Shown one piece after another: positions 19,615 through 32,445 of a DNA stretch of 64,000 bases. The stretch is from positions 462,163 to 526,162 of the forward strand of contig JBEWZL010000101.1 in assembly GCA_045837725.1 (NCBI GenBank), given 5' to 3'. A program made the position numbers and the translations under genes. Positions within the stretch are counted from its first letter, which is position 1. Every line of letters begins with the position of its first letter. Source of the stretch: Vermamoeba vermiformis (taxonomy: Eukaryota > Tubulinea > Echinamoebida). Below the pieces are notes generated by a model. It searched no databases. It was not told the origin of the DNA and was given only the letters and a program-made list of their open reading frames with translations.

Positions 19615-22483
19615 ATGCTCACTAGGTTGACTGCTTTGTGTTCTAAGAAGGTCGTGCGTATGGCGACTTCTACGGTAAGCAAACAACCCCATTCGGATGC
19701 GACCGACAAAATTCTTATACAACTTCCCTCACGCGTAATTTGTTCATATAAAAATAATACATAGAGTATTATAAGCAATAATGGTGTTGTGAAGTATTTA
19801 GAAGCATGCCTAGCGCATTCACTAATTTATTGAAACAATAAATATCGTATTTTTCTTTTGTGGACAGCGGACGAGTCTGCACAATAATAATACGATATAA
19901 GAAATTATAAGCGCATTATTGCATTATTTTTAAAGCCCTCATCAATAATCACGCAAAATAATTTTATAGCCAGATCTTTCTAACTTGTGTCGTATTTAGG
20001 CCAAATCCTCGTGCTCTATGAGTACATTGGCACGTATGCGACGAGAACATAACAGAAAGCTCTATGTAAGTCAATTTTCAACCAAATTACTCCACCTGCA
20101 GACACCCCGATCACGCAACTTGACCAAAATTTATTTCAGTAGTACCTCCGACATTTTATCAATATTCATAGTATTCAAAATCATTTTATTACATAAGAAC
20201 AGCAATTTTAATTTTGGTTAATGAATCTGTCCGGATCGATGTTACACGTGACTTACTCTCGTTTCGTACGTTACAGAAAGTCGAGGAATCTGACCCCGAA
20301 TGGATCAACCCTGACTACCAACGTCTTGGCAATGATCCCATCTTGAACTGGGAATTGAACAAATACAACGTGACTCCTGTCAACGACGCTTACAGAAACG
20401 TTTACTTGAAATTTTTGTTGATGCACACTAAGGGAAAACTCGGTAAGTAATATAATTTAAAACACATATATGTGGTATAATATATAGTGTTTATTTGGGA
20501 GCTAGATTGAATAGCAGCGTTGCTGCAAATATTTTTTGTTGAGGTGCATCCGCTACTCGACGATACTTTCTTAAGGCCTGATACTAACATTTTGTTATGA
20601 AAGATAAAACCAAGACTCTGCACGTCTCTGGCAAACAAACTAAGCACACTATTCAATTGGTTGAGACTGACAAAGTTGCCGTGCCTCAAGGCAACAAGAC
20701 CACTCCCAACAATTTCAAGAAGTTTGGTCGCTTGGTAAGATCAGTATTTTAATTTGTTTGTGGTAAAAATAGGCTGCGTGCACGGTTATATACAATATTT
20801 GACGATTTTCAGTTAAATTGGATCCGTATTTCAAGAGCGTTGAAATTAAGTTCAGATCAACCAATAGTTTATTACTTTCAAACCCGACTATTTTGATTAT
20901 GATACTAATGCTTGCCTAATAGCTTTCCGATCACTTGACCTTCGAGTCGAGCGCTTTGTTCGTTCACGACGGTGCTGTTGGCTCTCACACCAGCACTGAC
21001 GCTCGTGTTCGTGTCATCACCGACGATGCTAACATCGCTTTGTATATGAGGTATGTACGGTACATATATACATACACGATGCTATTTGTTAGATTCGGAG
21101 ATGATGTTACTCAGATCTTCTTATCGTTTTTCGTATTTTTTTTTGATGCATCAAATGACTTGGCAGCTAATGAATCACATTTATATTTACAGAAACATTA
21201 TCCACCCTGTTCCTCTTCGATTACCCTCGGACTTCAACCCTGAAATTGTCGTTTACGTCTCACCTTCGTTCCCTCAAAAAGAATTGGCTGACGCTGGATT
21301 CACCACCGAGAGCGGCATTGCTGTTGATTTGGAACGCGGTGTTGTCTTGGTTGCTGGCCCTACTTCATTCGAGACTATCCGAAATGCAGTTGCCACTGCC
21401 GCTACTTACAAGCTTGCCAAGTAAGTATCGTGCACATCTCGCATCTGAATCCGAAACAAGAAGTACTAAATATTGCTTATTAGGAAGCACAACGCTTTGG
21501 CTTTGAACGCTCATACTTTGGTTGGTGCCAATGGCAATGCAGCTCTTGTTTTCGACCCGAGCAATGTGTTGCTCCAATCCAAGCCCGACGCTAAGGTTGC
21601 TGGTGCCAACGGATCTGTTTGGGGCCAGAATGGCTTGTACCAACTCTTCCAAGGTGCTACTCACCGCGATGCTAGCTCTGCCAAGGTCGCTGGGTAAGTT
21701 TAAACTTAATTTATGCGCATTTTCATTGCTCGCGTACTGGATGCAGCCTAAACCATGAAAAACATTCTTAAAGTTGCCACGAGCTATTACAAAGGACTAT
21801 TTAATAACAAATTCGGTTTATAGTACCATCGTCGAAACTGTTGGCAAGACATCCAACGTTACGGTTGCCCACCGAGCTCCTGCTAACGCCTTCAGCCATC
21901 CTAAGTCTATCGTCATCGTGGCTAAGTAAGCTATCGTTCTTATATAATATATCTTACTTATTGGTGCCTCAGGGATGCCTCTGGTGCTTTGCCCGTGTTG
22001 AGCCGAGTGGATGCTGCCACCGGATTGCACCACCTCAGTGTCGGCTACAACGCTGAAACTGACTCATACAGCCCATTCTTCTTCCAACACCCCACAGTCG
22101 ACACTGGTCTGTCTGCTGCTATTGGAGAGCTCGTTAAGGTAAGCCAGAAAAAGCCCGCTCGATCTGCGTGTTCGGCTCACGAATTTTCTTTTAGGCTGTC
22201 AACCCTACTTTCTACGTTGTAAATGCTGGTGCTAAGGACGTCACCGCTGATGCTTTGAACCAATTGTTGAACGCCGTTTTGGACGGATCAGCCGACAAAG
22301 CCGCTTCATCTGAAAACAAAACTTTGAAGGCATCCGTTATTACTTCTTTGCCTAATGTTAAAATTAATCTTTCTAGCAAGTAAGTACATCTAAAATATAT
22401 CGAAAATGGTCGCTAGCACGTACTAATGCGCTTGTAGGGACGATAAGGGCGCTAAAGATCTCGCCAAGAAGCTCCAACTTTAA
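19615..22483 (+). CDS. PEPCK(ATP)-like protein without the catalytic motifs (probable pseudoenzyme)
   Basis: Eleven exons (19615-19674, 20000-20065, 20277-20442, 20604-20734, 20923-21050, 21193-21420, 21484-21693, 21824-21925, 21973-22138, 22195-22379, 22438-22483) keep frame and give 495 aa. The first 30 residues are basic and Ser-rich, like a mitochondrial presequence. From residue 150 the order of blocks follows ATP-type PEP carboxykinase over its full length: LFVHDGAVG, RVRVITDDANIALYMRNII, DFNPEIVVY, LALNAHTLVGANGNAALVF, HPKSIVIVAKDASGALPVLS and LLNAVLDGSADKA. The P-loop expected after ALVF is DPSNVLLQS (283-291), and the GDDEH metal motif is GANGS before the conserved Trp 305. So ATP, metal and substrate binding should be lost. 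Assignment rests on my recall of family sequence. Confidence 0.65.
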
Positions 22484-23183
22484 AATAGCTCAATAATACA
22501 GAAAATTAATTAACGACATTTTTGTGAAGAGAGATTAAGGAACTGAATAAGATCCATTTTAACTATTTATATTTGTTTCCATGTGCCATTTATTACCAAT
22601 ATGCGATTTCAAGTAAACATTGTTTAAAACTAACATAATATTTGCAACTTAAGACGGGTTCACATTCGACACATGCGAATTTGCGCAATTTAGCAGGATC
22701 CGATTTAATTTTTATTCGTTGTTCCAAATTTAGCAAGTTCAAGGAGCTCGTGTTTTCTGTTTGGCAGGTAATTGCGACTCACAACATCAAAGTATACGAC
22801 GCACTATCACAGCACACCTTACTAAAGAACATTTTTATTTGGCAGATCGGAGGTCCACAAACCGGCGACCGTTCCAGATTAACTCCGAGCCGAATAACCG
22901 ACCAAATGAAAACATATTGATCATATATTGGTAAGAGATTGTGAATATATTACTGTTAGACAGCTTTATTCTCTTGGATGTGGCGGTTACGTAATTTGCC
23001 TTACCGTCCTAAATTTCAATTTTATTTCCGAAGCAATTTAAATTAAAGATTGTTGGTGCACGTATACATTCAATATCAATATAATATTATTCTAATTTTA
23101 AATTTAATTTGGTGAAACAACCAACGGCCACATCTGAAACATTTTCCCGCATTAATTTGCTTTTTAACAGAGCAAGTAGAAAA
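22484..23183. other. Intergenic region before the LRR-RasGEF gene
   Basis: AT-rich, with no supported gene. An open frame at 22642-22920 has no family features. A possible acceptor (TTTTTAACAG at 23161-23170) shortly before ATG 23184 hints at a leader intron for the next gene. Confidence 0.5.
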
Positions 23184-26100
23184 ATGGAAAATATGGATTT
23201 TTTATGTCCTATTGGCACGGTCCACGAAATTTTAAGCTTCGAAGAATGGTTAGATCTTCCGAAGGAATTGGTACAACTCTACAGCGCAAATAACACGAGG
23301 CGGCAAGCAATCAAATCCATCGTACCAGCAATTAGAAACAATTATATGAAGTTGGATAGTGGTGCTGTGGCTTCATACCAGCGGGATCGGATTTCAGTTT
23401 TCGGTTCGATCTACGACGAGGCCGAAAAATTCATACTGCGGTTGGATGAAGTAGCAGTGCTTCGATTATATGGATATATATCGGAATTGAATATCTTACT
23501 CACAAACACTTCATTGGTTCATGCCCAAACAGTGATCAGATCCAGCGAGCTGCGAGAGTTTAGCTTGGTCAAATCAAACATTACAGACATCTATAATTTC
23601 TTAGCGATTCGAGGAAAAACGTTGGATTTGAGCGATTACAATCTCAAAGAAGTCCCGCAAAACGTCTTTGAAGGAAAGATCTCCAAGTTTTTGGCCAACA
23701 ACAACAGACTAGCAGATCTGGCCGCGGGATTTCTTTCATTTGCGAAACTTCAGCGAATATCCCTGTCTCACAACAACTTCACGGAGATTCCGCAGATAAT
23801 ATTCAAATTAACGACATTAAAGAACATTTCGTTCGGCCACAACAAAATCAAGACTTTGCCGAGTGAAGTGTCCAAACTGGTCGCCTTAAGACAGTTATAT
23901 TTAGAAGGCAACGAGCTTGAAACAGTGCCAGAAGAACTCGCATCGTTGCCAGAGCTCATCATATTGAACGTCAGCGAAAACAAAATCACTTCGAATGCGT
24001 GGCCTCAGCTCATTAAAGTGTCCAATCTTCACCGACTAGTCATGGGCGGCAATGATGTGGATACAATACCCGACAATATCACTGTATTCACGGGACTAAG
24101 AGTTCTCAATTTGGCCGACAACAAGATTAAGTCGATCCCGACATCGATGGCTCAAATGACCTCATTGCGAAGGCTGCACATGAACGGCAACGAACTAGGT
24201 ACGAAGTTTTAAAAGTGAAACAAATATCTACAGTATTATTAATGCTTTTACTTGAAGAAACGATCCCTCAAGAGCTCGCTGCATTGCGAAAGTTGCTCGT
24301 GTTAGAGTTGAACGACAATAAGATCGCTAAAGTGCCCCCGCAGTTTTGGGCGTCGTTATCGAAGCACACAAAAGTTTCTCTCGAAAACAACAATATGGCC
24401 AATAATCACTCCGTCAAGCCAAAGACTTCGCCAGGTAACGAAATAAATGTTGATTTTTTGGTATGTAGTGCTAACCATTCAAGTAGGAAGCAAGCCCGTG
24501 ATCACCAAGTTGAATTTACCGATGGACGACCAATCGGACATGGGCGAGTCTGCGTGGGAAAGAACGATGCGAAAGGCATCTATTAGTGAAGCTAGACCGG
24601 CCTTCCTAACGCAAATGACTATCAGTATCAGTCCTCGTTCTACTAGTCCTCGCAACTTGAGTCCAAGGCATTTAAGTCCGCATCGATCAAGTCCTCGCAG
24701 CAGCTCTCTCGAAGTGAACTTTAAGACCGAGAAAGAGAAAGATGGCAAAGATAAAGAGAAGGATAAGAAGGACAAGAAAAAGGAGAAGGAGAAAGAGAAG
24801 GACAAAGATAAAGACAAGGAGAAGGATAAGGACAAAGATAAAGATAAGGACAAGGACAAAAAGAAGTCGAAGATCAAAGGCCTAAGAGAGCAACGAGGGT
24901 ACGTTTGTGCATGAAAAAAACTTATGGATTGTTAACTGACTTTTAACCACCGTAGAATGTTGAAATCAAAGAGTTTAGAGATATCTCCCGGCGAAGAAAA
25001 GCACAAATCAAAGGCCCAAGATTTAGAAGATGAAAAGAAGAAGCTGAAAGAGTTCGAGAAGGCGATGAACAAGTCAAAAATTTCACGCAAAGACTCCGAT
25101 AGCGATAGCATGAGCTCGCCCAAGTCAGAGTTTATTCGCACGAATTCTAGTGCGCCGAATAACTCAGATCAGCCTGGTTCACCGAAAACACGTGCATCAA
25201 AGCGAATGTCCGTGATCGATTTGAAAGCATTGAAAAAAGCTGAGCGAGACAAATTGTCGATCAGCATGCCAGCGGACGATTCAAAAGTTCAAACGCAAAA
25301 ACAACCCGCGACCAGTACGCCTGAGATACATGTTACAGACAATACTGACCATTGTGTAGCGCTTCGAAAACGAAGTACTTCGGCCAATACTGCATTGCCC
25401 GTGCCCGCATTTTCCGTACGTAATATTCTCGGTCAATTTTTTTATCAAATTTATTTATCATCTAATGTCCTTTTAAGACTATCCGAAGGGCTCCTAGTTT
25501 GAGTTTGTCTATGGAGCCTATTGGCGAGGCTTCTCGTCCTGACGTTGGTATCACTAGTCCTACGGGAGATAAGCCTCGAAGTCCTTCACGTACGTACAAT
25601 AATATGGTAACAATATTATAGTAGTTAATTCTCTTTGACAGACCCTGCAAGACTCAGCCGCACAGAGTCGGCTGTCAGACTGCGAACACGAGAAGAATTC
25701 AAAGAGTTGTTGAAAGAATCGAGTTCTGATCTGAAACAGGCCGTATTGCCGACTAGTCCCAAGAAACATAGGCGACGAGTAAGTCATCGATATTATTTGC
25801 GTGTTTCATAAAATCTAACGCCTTTTAAGTCTGTTTCTTTGCAAACGTTGGCCGCGGCGGAAAAAACATTTTTGGACAATTTGCCTGAGAGTTCTACGGA
25901 TTACGTTCTTGACAGATCGATCGAAAAGACTTACCTTAGTGCTTGCTCTATTGACAGGTTGATCGAATTTGTGACCTACGAACGCGGTAGAGGTAATGCA
26001 TAAAATATTATTCGTAAATTTTTATTAATTTAAAATTTTATTTAGATAAATCGCTCATCAGCAATTTCTTGGTGACATTCCCGTACTTTTTATCCGGCAA

Positions 26101-27531
26101 AGATCTTTTGCTCAAACTTAAGAAACGGTACGAAGACAGTTTTGCAATGGTGTTCTTGCCGTCACCAAAAGAAGGCATTGAAACTGTGCCCACTGACGAG
26201 TCAAACGCAAAGTACGCTAGTGCATTGCATGATAGGTATGTGTTTATATTTCAATGAAATTTCATGATTGTTAATGAGCCGTTCCTAGTTTGTTCGATTT
26301 ACTGAAGCAAGTGTTCAATGTGCACCCGCCACTTGTCGAAGATGAAGGTGTCCGTGAAGTGCTCAACGAGTTCTCACAGTCCATTGTTTCGCACTCTAAA
26401 GACGAGGCCTCTGCAGCCCCACTAACACTTTTGATCAAATCAATTGTAAGCCGGAGAAAAATTTAACTGAAAACCATGGTACGGATCTAACTTTTCGTTT
26501 GCAGTTGGAAGGATCACGCTCCAAATATAGAAGTGCTATATCTAGCCAATTGAAAGATGAAGAACTCGAAGGCGCGCCTGAGCCTATCATCCCTGCAAAT
26601 ATCGATATTGATAATTTGGATATTCTCGACATCGCGCCCGAAGAAATCGCTCGTCAAATGACTTTATTGGACTTTGATTTATTTGCACGAATTGAAATGC
26701 GAGAGTGGTTCGATGCGCCTAAGAACAACCCTTCACTATCTCCTAATATCAATGCCTTCATTAAGAGATTTAACGACGTGAGTTGAAATTTTGATTTCAT
26801 GTTCACCGACCACTTACTGACATATTTTCCTTATTCAGATGAGTCGATGGGTCTCAACGATGATCGTCTTAACTGAGGCTCAGGACCTTCGAACACTTTT
26901 AATCAACAATTTCATCATTATTGCATTGGTAAGTTTTGGAGCGAAGTATCAACTTGCGGATCTAACATCATAAATTTTCACAGAAATGTTGGGAATTGAA
27001 TAACTTTAGCGGAGTTATGGAGATCATTTCGGGACTTGAAGCAGCGGCTATTCAACGGTTGACAAGCACCTGGAGCGTAAGAATCATCCTTTTATAAGAT
27101 TATATAATTAAAACTAACGATACGTTGTTTAGAGCGTGCCTCAAAAGACCGTGAGAAAATTTGAGCAGCTCAAAGATCTCATGTCAATCACGGGAAATTT
27201 CCGACGAGTACGTGAGATGTTACTAAGCACCACGCCACCATGTGCGCCGTATATCGGAGTGTATTTGCAAGACATGGTGTTCGTTGAAGATGGCAATCAG
27301 ACGTGGACTGACGAAGGATTGCTCAACTTTGACAAGATCTCGATCTTCGGAAAAATTTTGAACCAGATCCGCACGTTCCAGCAAACGCCTTATAGACTCT
27401 TCCCTATTCCATTTTTGCAAGACTTTTTGAGCAACAAATTGATCATGTTGGATGATCGTACTTTAGAAGAGGAAAGTTTCAAGCGAGAATTAAGGGCGAT
27501 GCCTTCACCAAAACAAACCAAATCAAAATAA
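23184..27531 (+). CDS. LRR protein with RasGEF (CDC25) catalytic domain
   Basis: Thirteen exons (23184-24198, 24258-24434, 24487-24898, 24956-25415, 25478-25589, 25642-25778, 25830-25992, 26046-26235, 26289-26445, 26505-26777, 26839-26928, 26984-27076, 27133-27531) give 1225 aa. Leucine-rich repeats of the Shoc2/Ras-binding type fill residues 165-395 (LRQLYLEGNELETVPEEL). A Ser/Pro-rich and then almost pure Lys/Asp/Glu segment spans about 430-530. A RasGEF_N domain begins near 775 (FVTYERGRGDKSLISNFL), and the CDC25 domain spans about 945-1215 (LDFDLFARIEMREWF, PYIGVYLQDMVFVEDGN). It should load Ras-family GTPases with GTP at membranes. The ATG at 23184 is the first in frame. Confidence 0.85.
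24721..24880 (+). repeat. GAYAAR-type purine-rich simple repeat inside the LRR-RasGEF gene
   Basis: About 150 nt built from GATAAG, GACAAG and GAGAAG units encode an alternating Lys/Asp/Glu run. The mix of synonymous codons shows that it is held by selection or old slippage rather than being a fresh microsatellite. Confidence 0.8.
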
Positions 27532-27677
27532 CAATAACACAACAAAAAAAATAATATAATTGTACTATAATATGTGTATAAAAATACGAAATAAAAGCAG
27601 TAATATAAAACTTCAGTTCGTTTACTAATTACAATAATAAATTAATACAATAGGGTTTCTATACGAAGAAAAATAGC

Positions 27678-28614
27678 TTATTTAGCGGTCACCATAGGAA
27701 ATTGGTGGTTATATTCATCATTATCGACTTGTTGTAACATAAAGTACGCCAGATCTTCTCGCGAAAGTGAATTGAACGGACCCATCGATAAGAACTTATC
27801 TAAATAATCATTCATTAGTATTATTGCAATATAAAGAATGTAATTGATATTTACCTGATTTAATCTTGCGAGTTAATGAGCCTTTGGTGAGACGAGGAGG
27901 TCGTACAACAACCCACTTGAAATCCGTTTCTTTCGCAATCGTTGTTGGTACGTTTGAAAAGTCTTTCATCATATCTTTAGCGATCATATTCATAATACCT
28001 AAAAATACAAAAATTAGGTTTGGATTTGGATTATCGGCGGATCTGATCACTTTGCATGTGCTTTCTAACCGTTTAAATTTTGCTTTTGTTACGTACCTCC
28101 CATAAATTTTTGTCCGAATGATTTTTTGTCGGTCTCTACGTGCATGGCAGCGCCCGCCAAATAAATTAATTGTTTGACGTTGTGAGCTTTAATGCCAGCA
28201 ATGACGTTATTAAGCGTCGATGTCATTAAATCTTTGGGAGAACCCTTCACATGGCCTACTACTACAAATACATGCGTAATATTCTCGAGTGCTTTCATCA
28301 CTGCCTCTGGATCCGTTGACGATCCTGAAAATATTTTTAGAAAAGTCTGAAATCGACTTATTAACGTGCTATAATGTACCTTGAATAATTGTGACCTTGT
28401 CTCTTAGTTCTTCGGGCAATTTTTCGGGACTGCGGACGAGTACTGAAACGTGATGGCCAGATTCCAGTGCCTGTCGAACGAGAGGCAGTCCTGATAAACC
28501 AGTAGCGCCAATAATTAAGAATCTCGTTTCCTTAGTCTTCTCTGCGCTTGGGACTGTTTCCTTAACCTCGCTTTCGAGGTTCACATTCGAATTATTGTTA
28601 TTTGTTTCTGCCAT
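27678..28614 (-). CDS. NmrA/atypical SDR NAD(P)-binding protein
   Basis: Exons 28614-28380, 28324-28097, 27998-27855 and 27799-27678 give 242 aa. After a 28-residue Asn/Glu-rich tail comes a Rossmann fold with the dinucleotide motif IIGATGLSGLPLVRQAL (G-x-x-G-x-x-G), followed by VSVLVRSPEKLPE, where the Arg suggests NADP preference. Later segments YLAGAAMHVE and WVVVRPPRLTKG are typical of BLVRB/SDRa5 and NmrA-like proteins. It may act as a flavin reductase or a redox sensor. It is convergent with the RasGEF gene (146 nt between stops) and divergent from the SDR gene. Confidence 0.8.
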
Positions 28615-28942
28615 CTACGAAAGACAATTAGGACTGCGTTAAAATACGAGAAAAATACCGAAAATATTTATAAATATTAATATTGTATTGCTTTTGACCA
28701 CGGAAACTTGAGCCCCTTTGGATTCCGATGAGATGGGATCCTACTTACTTTATCGTCGCCTGTGTAATAAGACTTTATTGGTTCTAATATGGTACTATTG
28801 TTAAAACTTTAGCGAATCTTTGTTTCCCATTTGCTAAACGTTTTAATCAGCTCGCGTAACAACTTTAATACGTTGTCATCACGTGTTCGAACCTTCCTGC
28901 TATGTTCCATCCATAATTAGAAGAATCTATTTGCAAGACATC

Positions 28943-30280
28943 ATGGCTTATGCTAATAAACGCGTCATTGTTACCGGAGCCAGTTCTGGTAAGTCATTCG
29001 GGCATAGGCATTAATTTGACGCTCCCATCTGGTAAAAAATTGTTTCAGAAATTACCAAAAATTGTAGCACCGATAAATTTGATAAAATTTGTACATTTGA
29101 ATTATCGTGACGCTATTAGAATCAGTTTACGATTTTTTCCAACTACTCCAGATCTAATTCACTGAAAATTGCTATCAGGGATCGGCCGTGCTATTGCAAC
29201 ACGGTTTCTTAAAGAAGAAGCAAGGGTAGTATTAGTAGCACGAGATTCGGTCCGATTAAAAGAAGTAGCAGATATCAATCCTAAGAATGGTGAGTCTGAG
29301 ACTAAACTTTGCAAAAAGCCAAATCCACCTTACTTTAGTTCGGATAATCATTATTTGGAGATCGATAGTTATATATAATAATACTTAATTATACTAATGG
29401 CCAAATTATCGATTAGCTTTGTGTCTGTCGCTAGATCTATCTACACCCGAAGCTTGTGAACAATGTATAGAAAAATCAGTGTCATATTTAGGCGGAATAG
29501 ACACATTAGTGAATAGCGCAGGCATTGCATTCTTAATGCAAACAGTGGCTAATATACAGCTAAGCGACTTGAACCACATCATGTTCGTCAATTTTCAAGC
29601 CCCGTTGTTGCTAATGCAAAAATCATTTCCTCATTTGAAAAAGTCACAAGGATCAGTTGTAAATATTTCTAGCATATGCAAGTATTCATTTGATTTAGTA
29701 CAATGACGTCACACGAAATTTCACGAACATTTTTTCACCGCAAATTTTGACAACTTTCTCCATGCTTAATTCTATCATTATTTCGTTATTATAATATAAT
29801 GCTATGTATAATATACTATATGATTCGTGTTTATAGATTTGGTAGTATTGTAACGGATTTTTTGTACAGCTGCAAAGCACGTGTTTCCAGGACTTGCCGG
29901 CTATTGTCTGAGCAAGGCAGCGCTCGATCAACTGACAAAATTGGCAGCGCTCGAGTGGGCGTCATGTCACGTGCGCGTTAATTCAGTGAATCCCGGCACC
30001 GTGAAGACCAACATTCATTTGAACTCGGGCATGTCGCAAGAATATTACGACGAAGAAGTTGAAAGTTTAGCGAATGCTTATCCTATAGGTACATAATAAT
30101 AACATTAGTATATGCATATGACTATAGTATTGATATTTTGGGTGACTAGGACGAGTTGGACAGCCTGAGGATATCGTGGATCTGGTGTTGTTTTTGTCAG
30201 ACAATAGCAAGTCCGGTTGGATGACTGGTCAAACTATTGTCATGGATGGAGGTCGTACATTGACCGTGCCGTCAAAATAA
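28943..30280 (+). CDS. Classical short-chain dehydrogenase/reductase
   Basis: Exons 28943-28988, 29179-29289, 29417-29677, 29870-30088 and 30150-30280 give 255 aa, the usual length. Cofactor motif VIVTGASSGIGRAIA, then NSAG, the catalytic Ser region VVNISSI, and the YCLSK motif (Y-x-x-x-K) followed by VNSVNPGTVKT, are all present. The end MDGGRTLTVPSK is typical of FabG-like enzymes. Intron 3 works in frame only as a GC-AG intron (AGCATAT/GCAAGT), a rare but accepted class. The substrate is unknown. The first intron, 190 nt, is the longest of the gene. Confidence 0.85.
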
Positions 30281-30584
30281 AGGTCAATAGGTACTTTAAA
30301 GTACAACCGCAGATCCAATCCGATCGATTTTGCAAATTGACTTTTGTTATGAGCCTTTAGTTCTTAGCATTTGAATTCATGATTAGTAATTATACGTAAT
30401 GTAGGATACGGTACTGTTTTGACTTTTTTTGACCGTGCTTTTTTTTTGTACATTTCGCGTTCATTTTCTTTTTTTTTGAACGGCTGTGAAGGAGACCAGT
30501 AACTCAGTCAAAATTAATTATTGATTATTATTTGACTGTAGATATATTGGATCTTAACTACAAAGTCAAAAAGAGTTTCAGCAG

Positions 30585-32224
30585 ATGGAGCAAAACGAAG
30601 AAGGAACCGATCAGCGAACCTGGCGATTTTATTTATCGCCCAAATGGTGCTTTATGGGCTTGATGGTGTATTTTGTTATGGCTTTATTTGGATGGGCTTA
30701 TTATGTATTTGTATTTCTTAACTGGGGACCTAAAGTCAGCGAAACGCCTGGATCAGCTATTCCAATCCTGATTTTATTCCACATATTTTTAATTCTCACG
30801 GTGCTCAGCTATATTAGAACAGTATTTACTGATCCTGGAAGGTAATCATAATTATTTTCTGTAATTAGACAATTTTATTTCAATTTTTCGGATTTATGAA
30901 AAAACGATCGGAGTTTATTCTTTTGCTCAATTATTAATTTCCTTATTTTTACAGCGTGCCTCATGGATTGGTAAGCTAGGATTTCGACGAATAAATAACA
31001 TCCGTATTATTTTTTTAATAATTTTTTTCAGCCTGAAAGTCCGGATGCGGAACAGCGACATTGCACGAAATGTCAAAAGAATAAGCCTGAGAGATCTCAT
31101 CATTGTGCGTACTACCAATATTACTAATACGAATAATATGCTAACCGAATGTAATTTCAGGCAGTATTTGCAAACGATGTGTCTTAAAGATGGATCACCA
31201 CTGTAAGTCAATTTAAACGCAATATAATACTTAAATATGATGCTATTATACTATTATAATAATATAAACATATTATGGACCGTTTAAATCAGTTTTCAAA
31301 TACAATTTGGATTCGGATGTAGTGAGATCTGCATAAGCGCTATTTTAATCATTAATTTTCGTTAATTACTAATATTTAAATATAATATAGGTCCTTGGGT
31401 GAATAATTGTGTCGGTTGGAGAAACTACAAGTTTTTCATGTTGTTTTTGTTCTGGACGACCGTGCTCTGTTTATTCATCGTATTTTCAAGCATTCCTATT
31501 TGGATGAATATAACATTTAAGGTACGTCATATTAATAATATCCTTATTAATTACTACACGAATGTTCCAGCTTTGTCGACAAAAAACTTTGTCACCAATT
31601 TTTTTGCTTTTATTTTCGAGTTAGGCTTAATTGGATTAAAATTGCAGTATTTTAGTATATTATTATTATAGTAGACTATAATAATGACACATGAGGAAAA
31701 TTAAGATGAACGAATATGTCCTCCAGATCCGATTTTGTACTGAATATTAATCGTTATTTTTCTTAGAATTTGGACACGCTCGATTTGCAGCGCGTTATTA
31801 TTGGATTTATTGCTGTCGCATTTGGTCTCGGATTATTGTGCTTCTGTTACTCGCACATACATTTAACTCTCGGAAATATGACTACGATTGAATATTACGA
31901 GAAGGCTAGAATGCCCGTAAGTATCATAATATAAGAACCTTAAAGTCCAAATTTAAAAAATTCATGATTTTATTTATTTTTTCGGTTGGATCGCGATCGT
32001 TAACTTCGTCAGTTTGTTTGATAATTTATTGATATAATTAATAGGGATGGCGTAACTCATACGACGTTGGTCAACGAAGAAATTTCCAACAAGTTTTCGG
32101 CTACAATCCGTGGCTGTGGTTGATACCTGTACGCACCAGTGTGGGCAATGGCTTGGTGTACCCGCGCAACGATAAAACTGGTGGCACTGACGTCGAGAAC
32201 CCTTCGGAGCCTTTGTTGCATTAA
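30585..32224 (+). CDS. DHHC-type protein S-palmitoyltransferase
   Basis: Exons 30585-30841, 30955-30970, 31032-31104, 31161-31202, 31391-31521, 31767-31916 and 32045-32224 give 282 aa. Two membrane segments at about 18-40 and 58-78 are followed by the cysteine-rich domain (HCTKCQKNKPERSHHCSICK) and the catalytic DHHC, split by an intron after MDHH, then PWVNNCVGWRNYKFF. Two more membrane segments and the TTxE motif (TTIEYYEK) follow, and the NFQQVFG motif near the end fits the PaCCT element. All four hallmarks of the family are present. Exon 2 is only 16 nt long. A CAG directly before the ATG suggests a leader intron. Confidence 0.9.
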
Positions 32225-32445
32225 ACATGATCGATTGTATTGATATGATACTGTTGAAATGTAAACGTGCACATTGGATCAGCCGATCCAAACATTTTTT
32301 GTAAATAAAGTAACAATAATATTTAGTTTCCGGTTATCTATAGATAGGCCTAAACTATATTTATATGCAAATACGAAATGAAATAATAACTAATGAAGAA
32401 AAAAGGAGGTACCGGTGCAATAAAAACACATCTACCACAAAGAAT

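Noticed and set aside
22642-22920. Plus-strand open frame of 92 codons after the PEPCK-like gene
   Set aside because: Low-complexity mix of residues, no motif, and it lies in an AT-rich spacer.
24479-24877. Minus-strand Phe/Leu/Ser-rich frame
   Set aside because: It is the reverse reading of the Lys/Asp/Glu repeat of the LRR-RasGEF gene.
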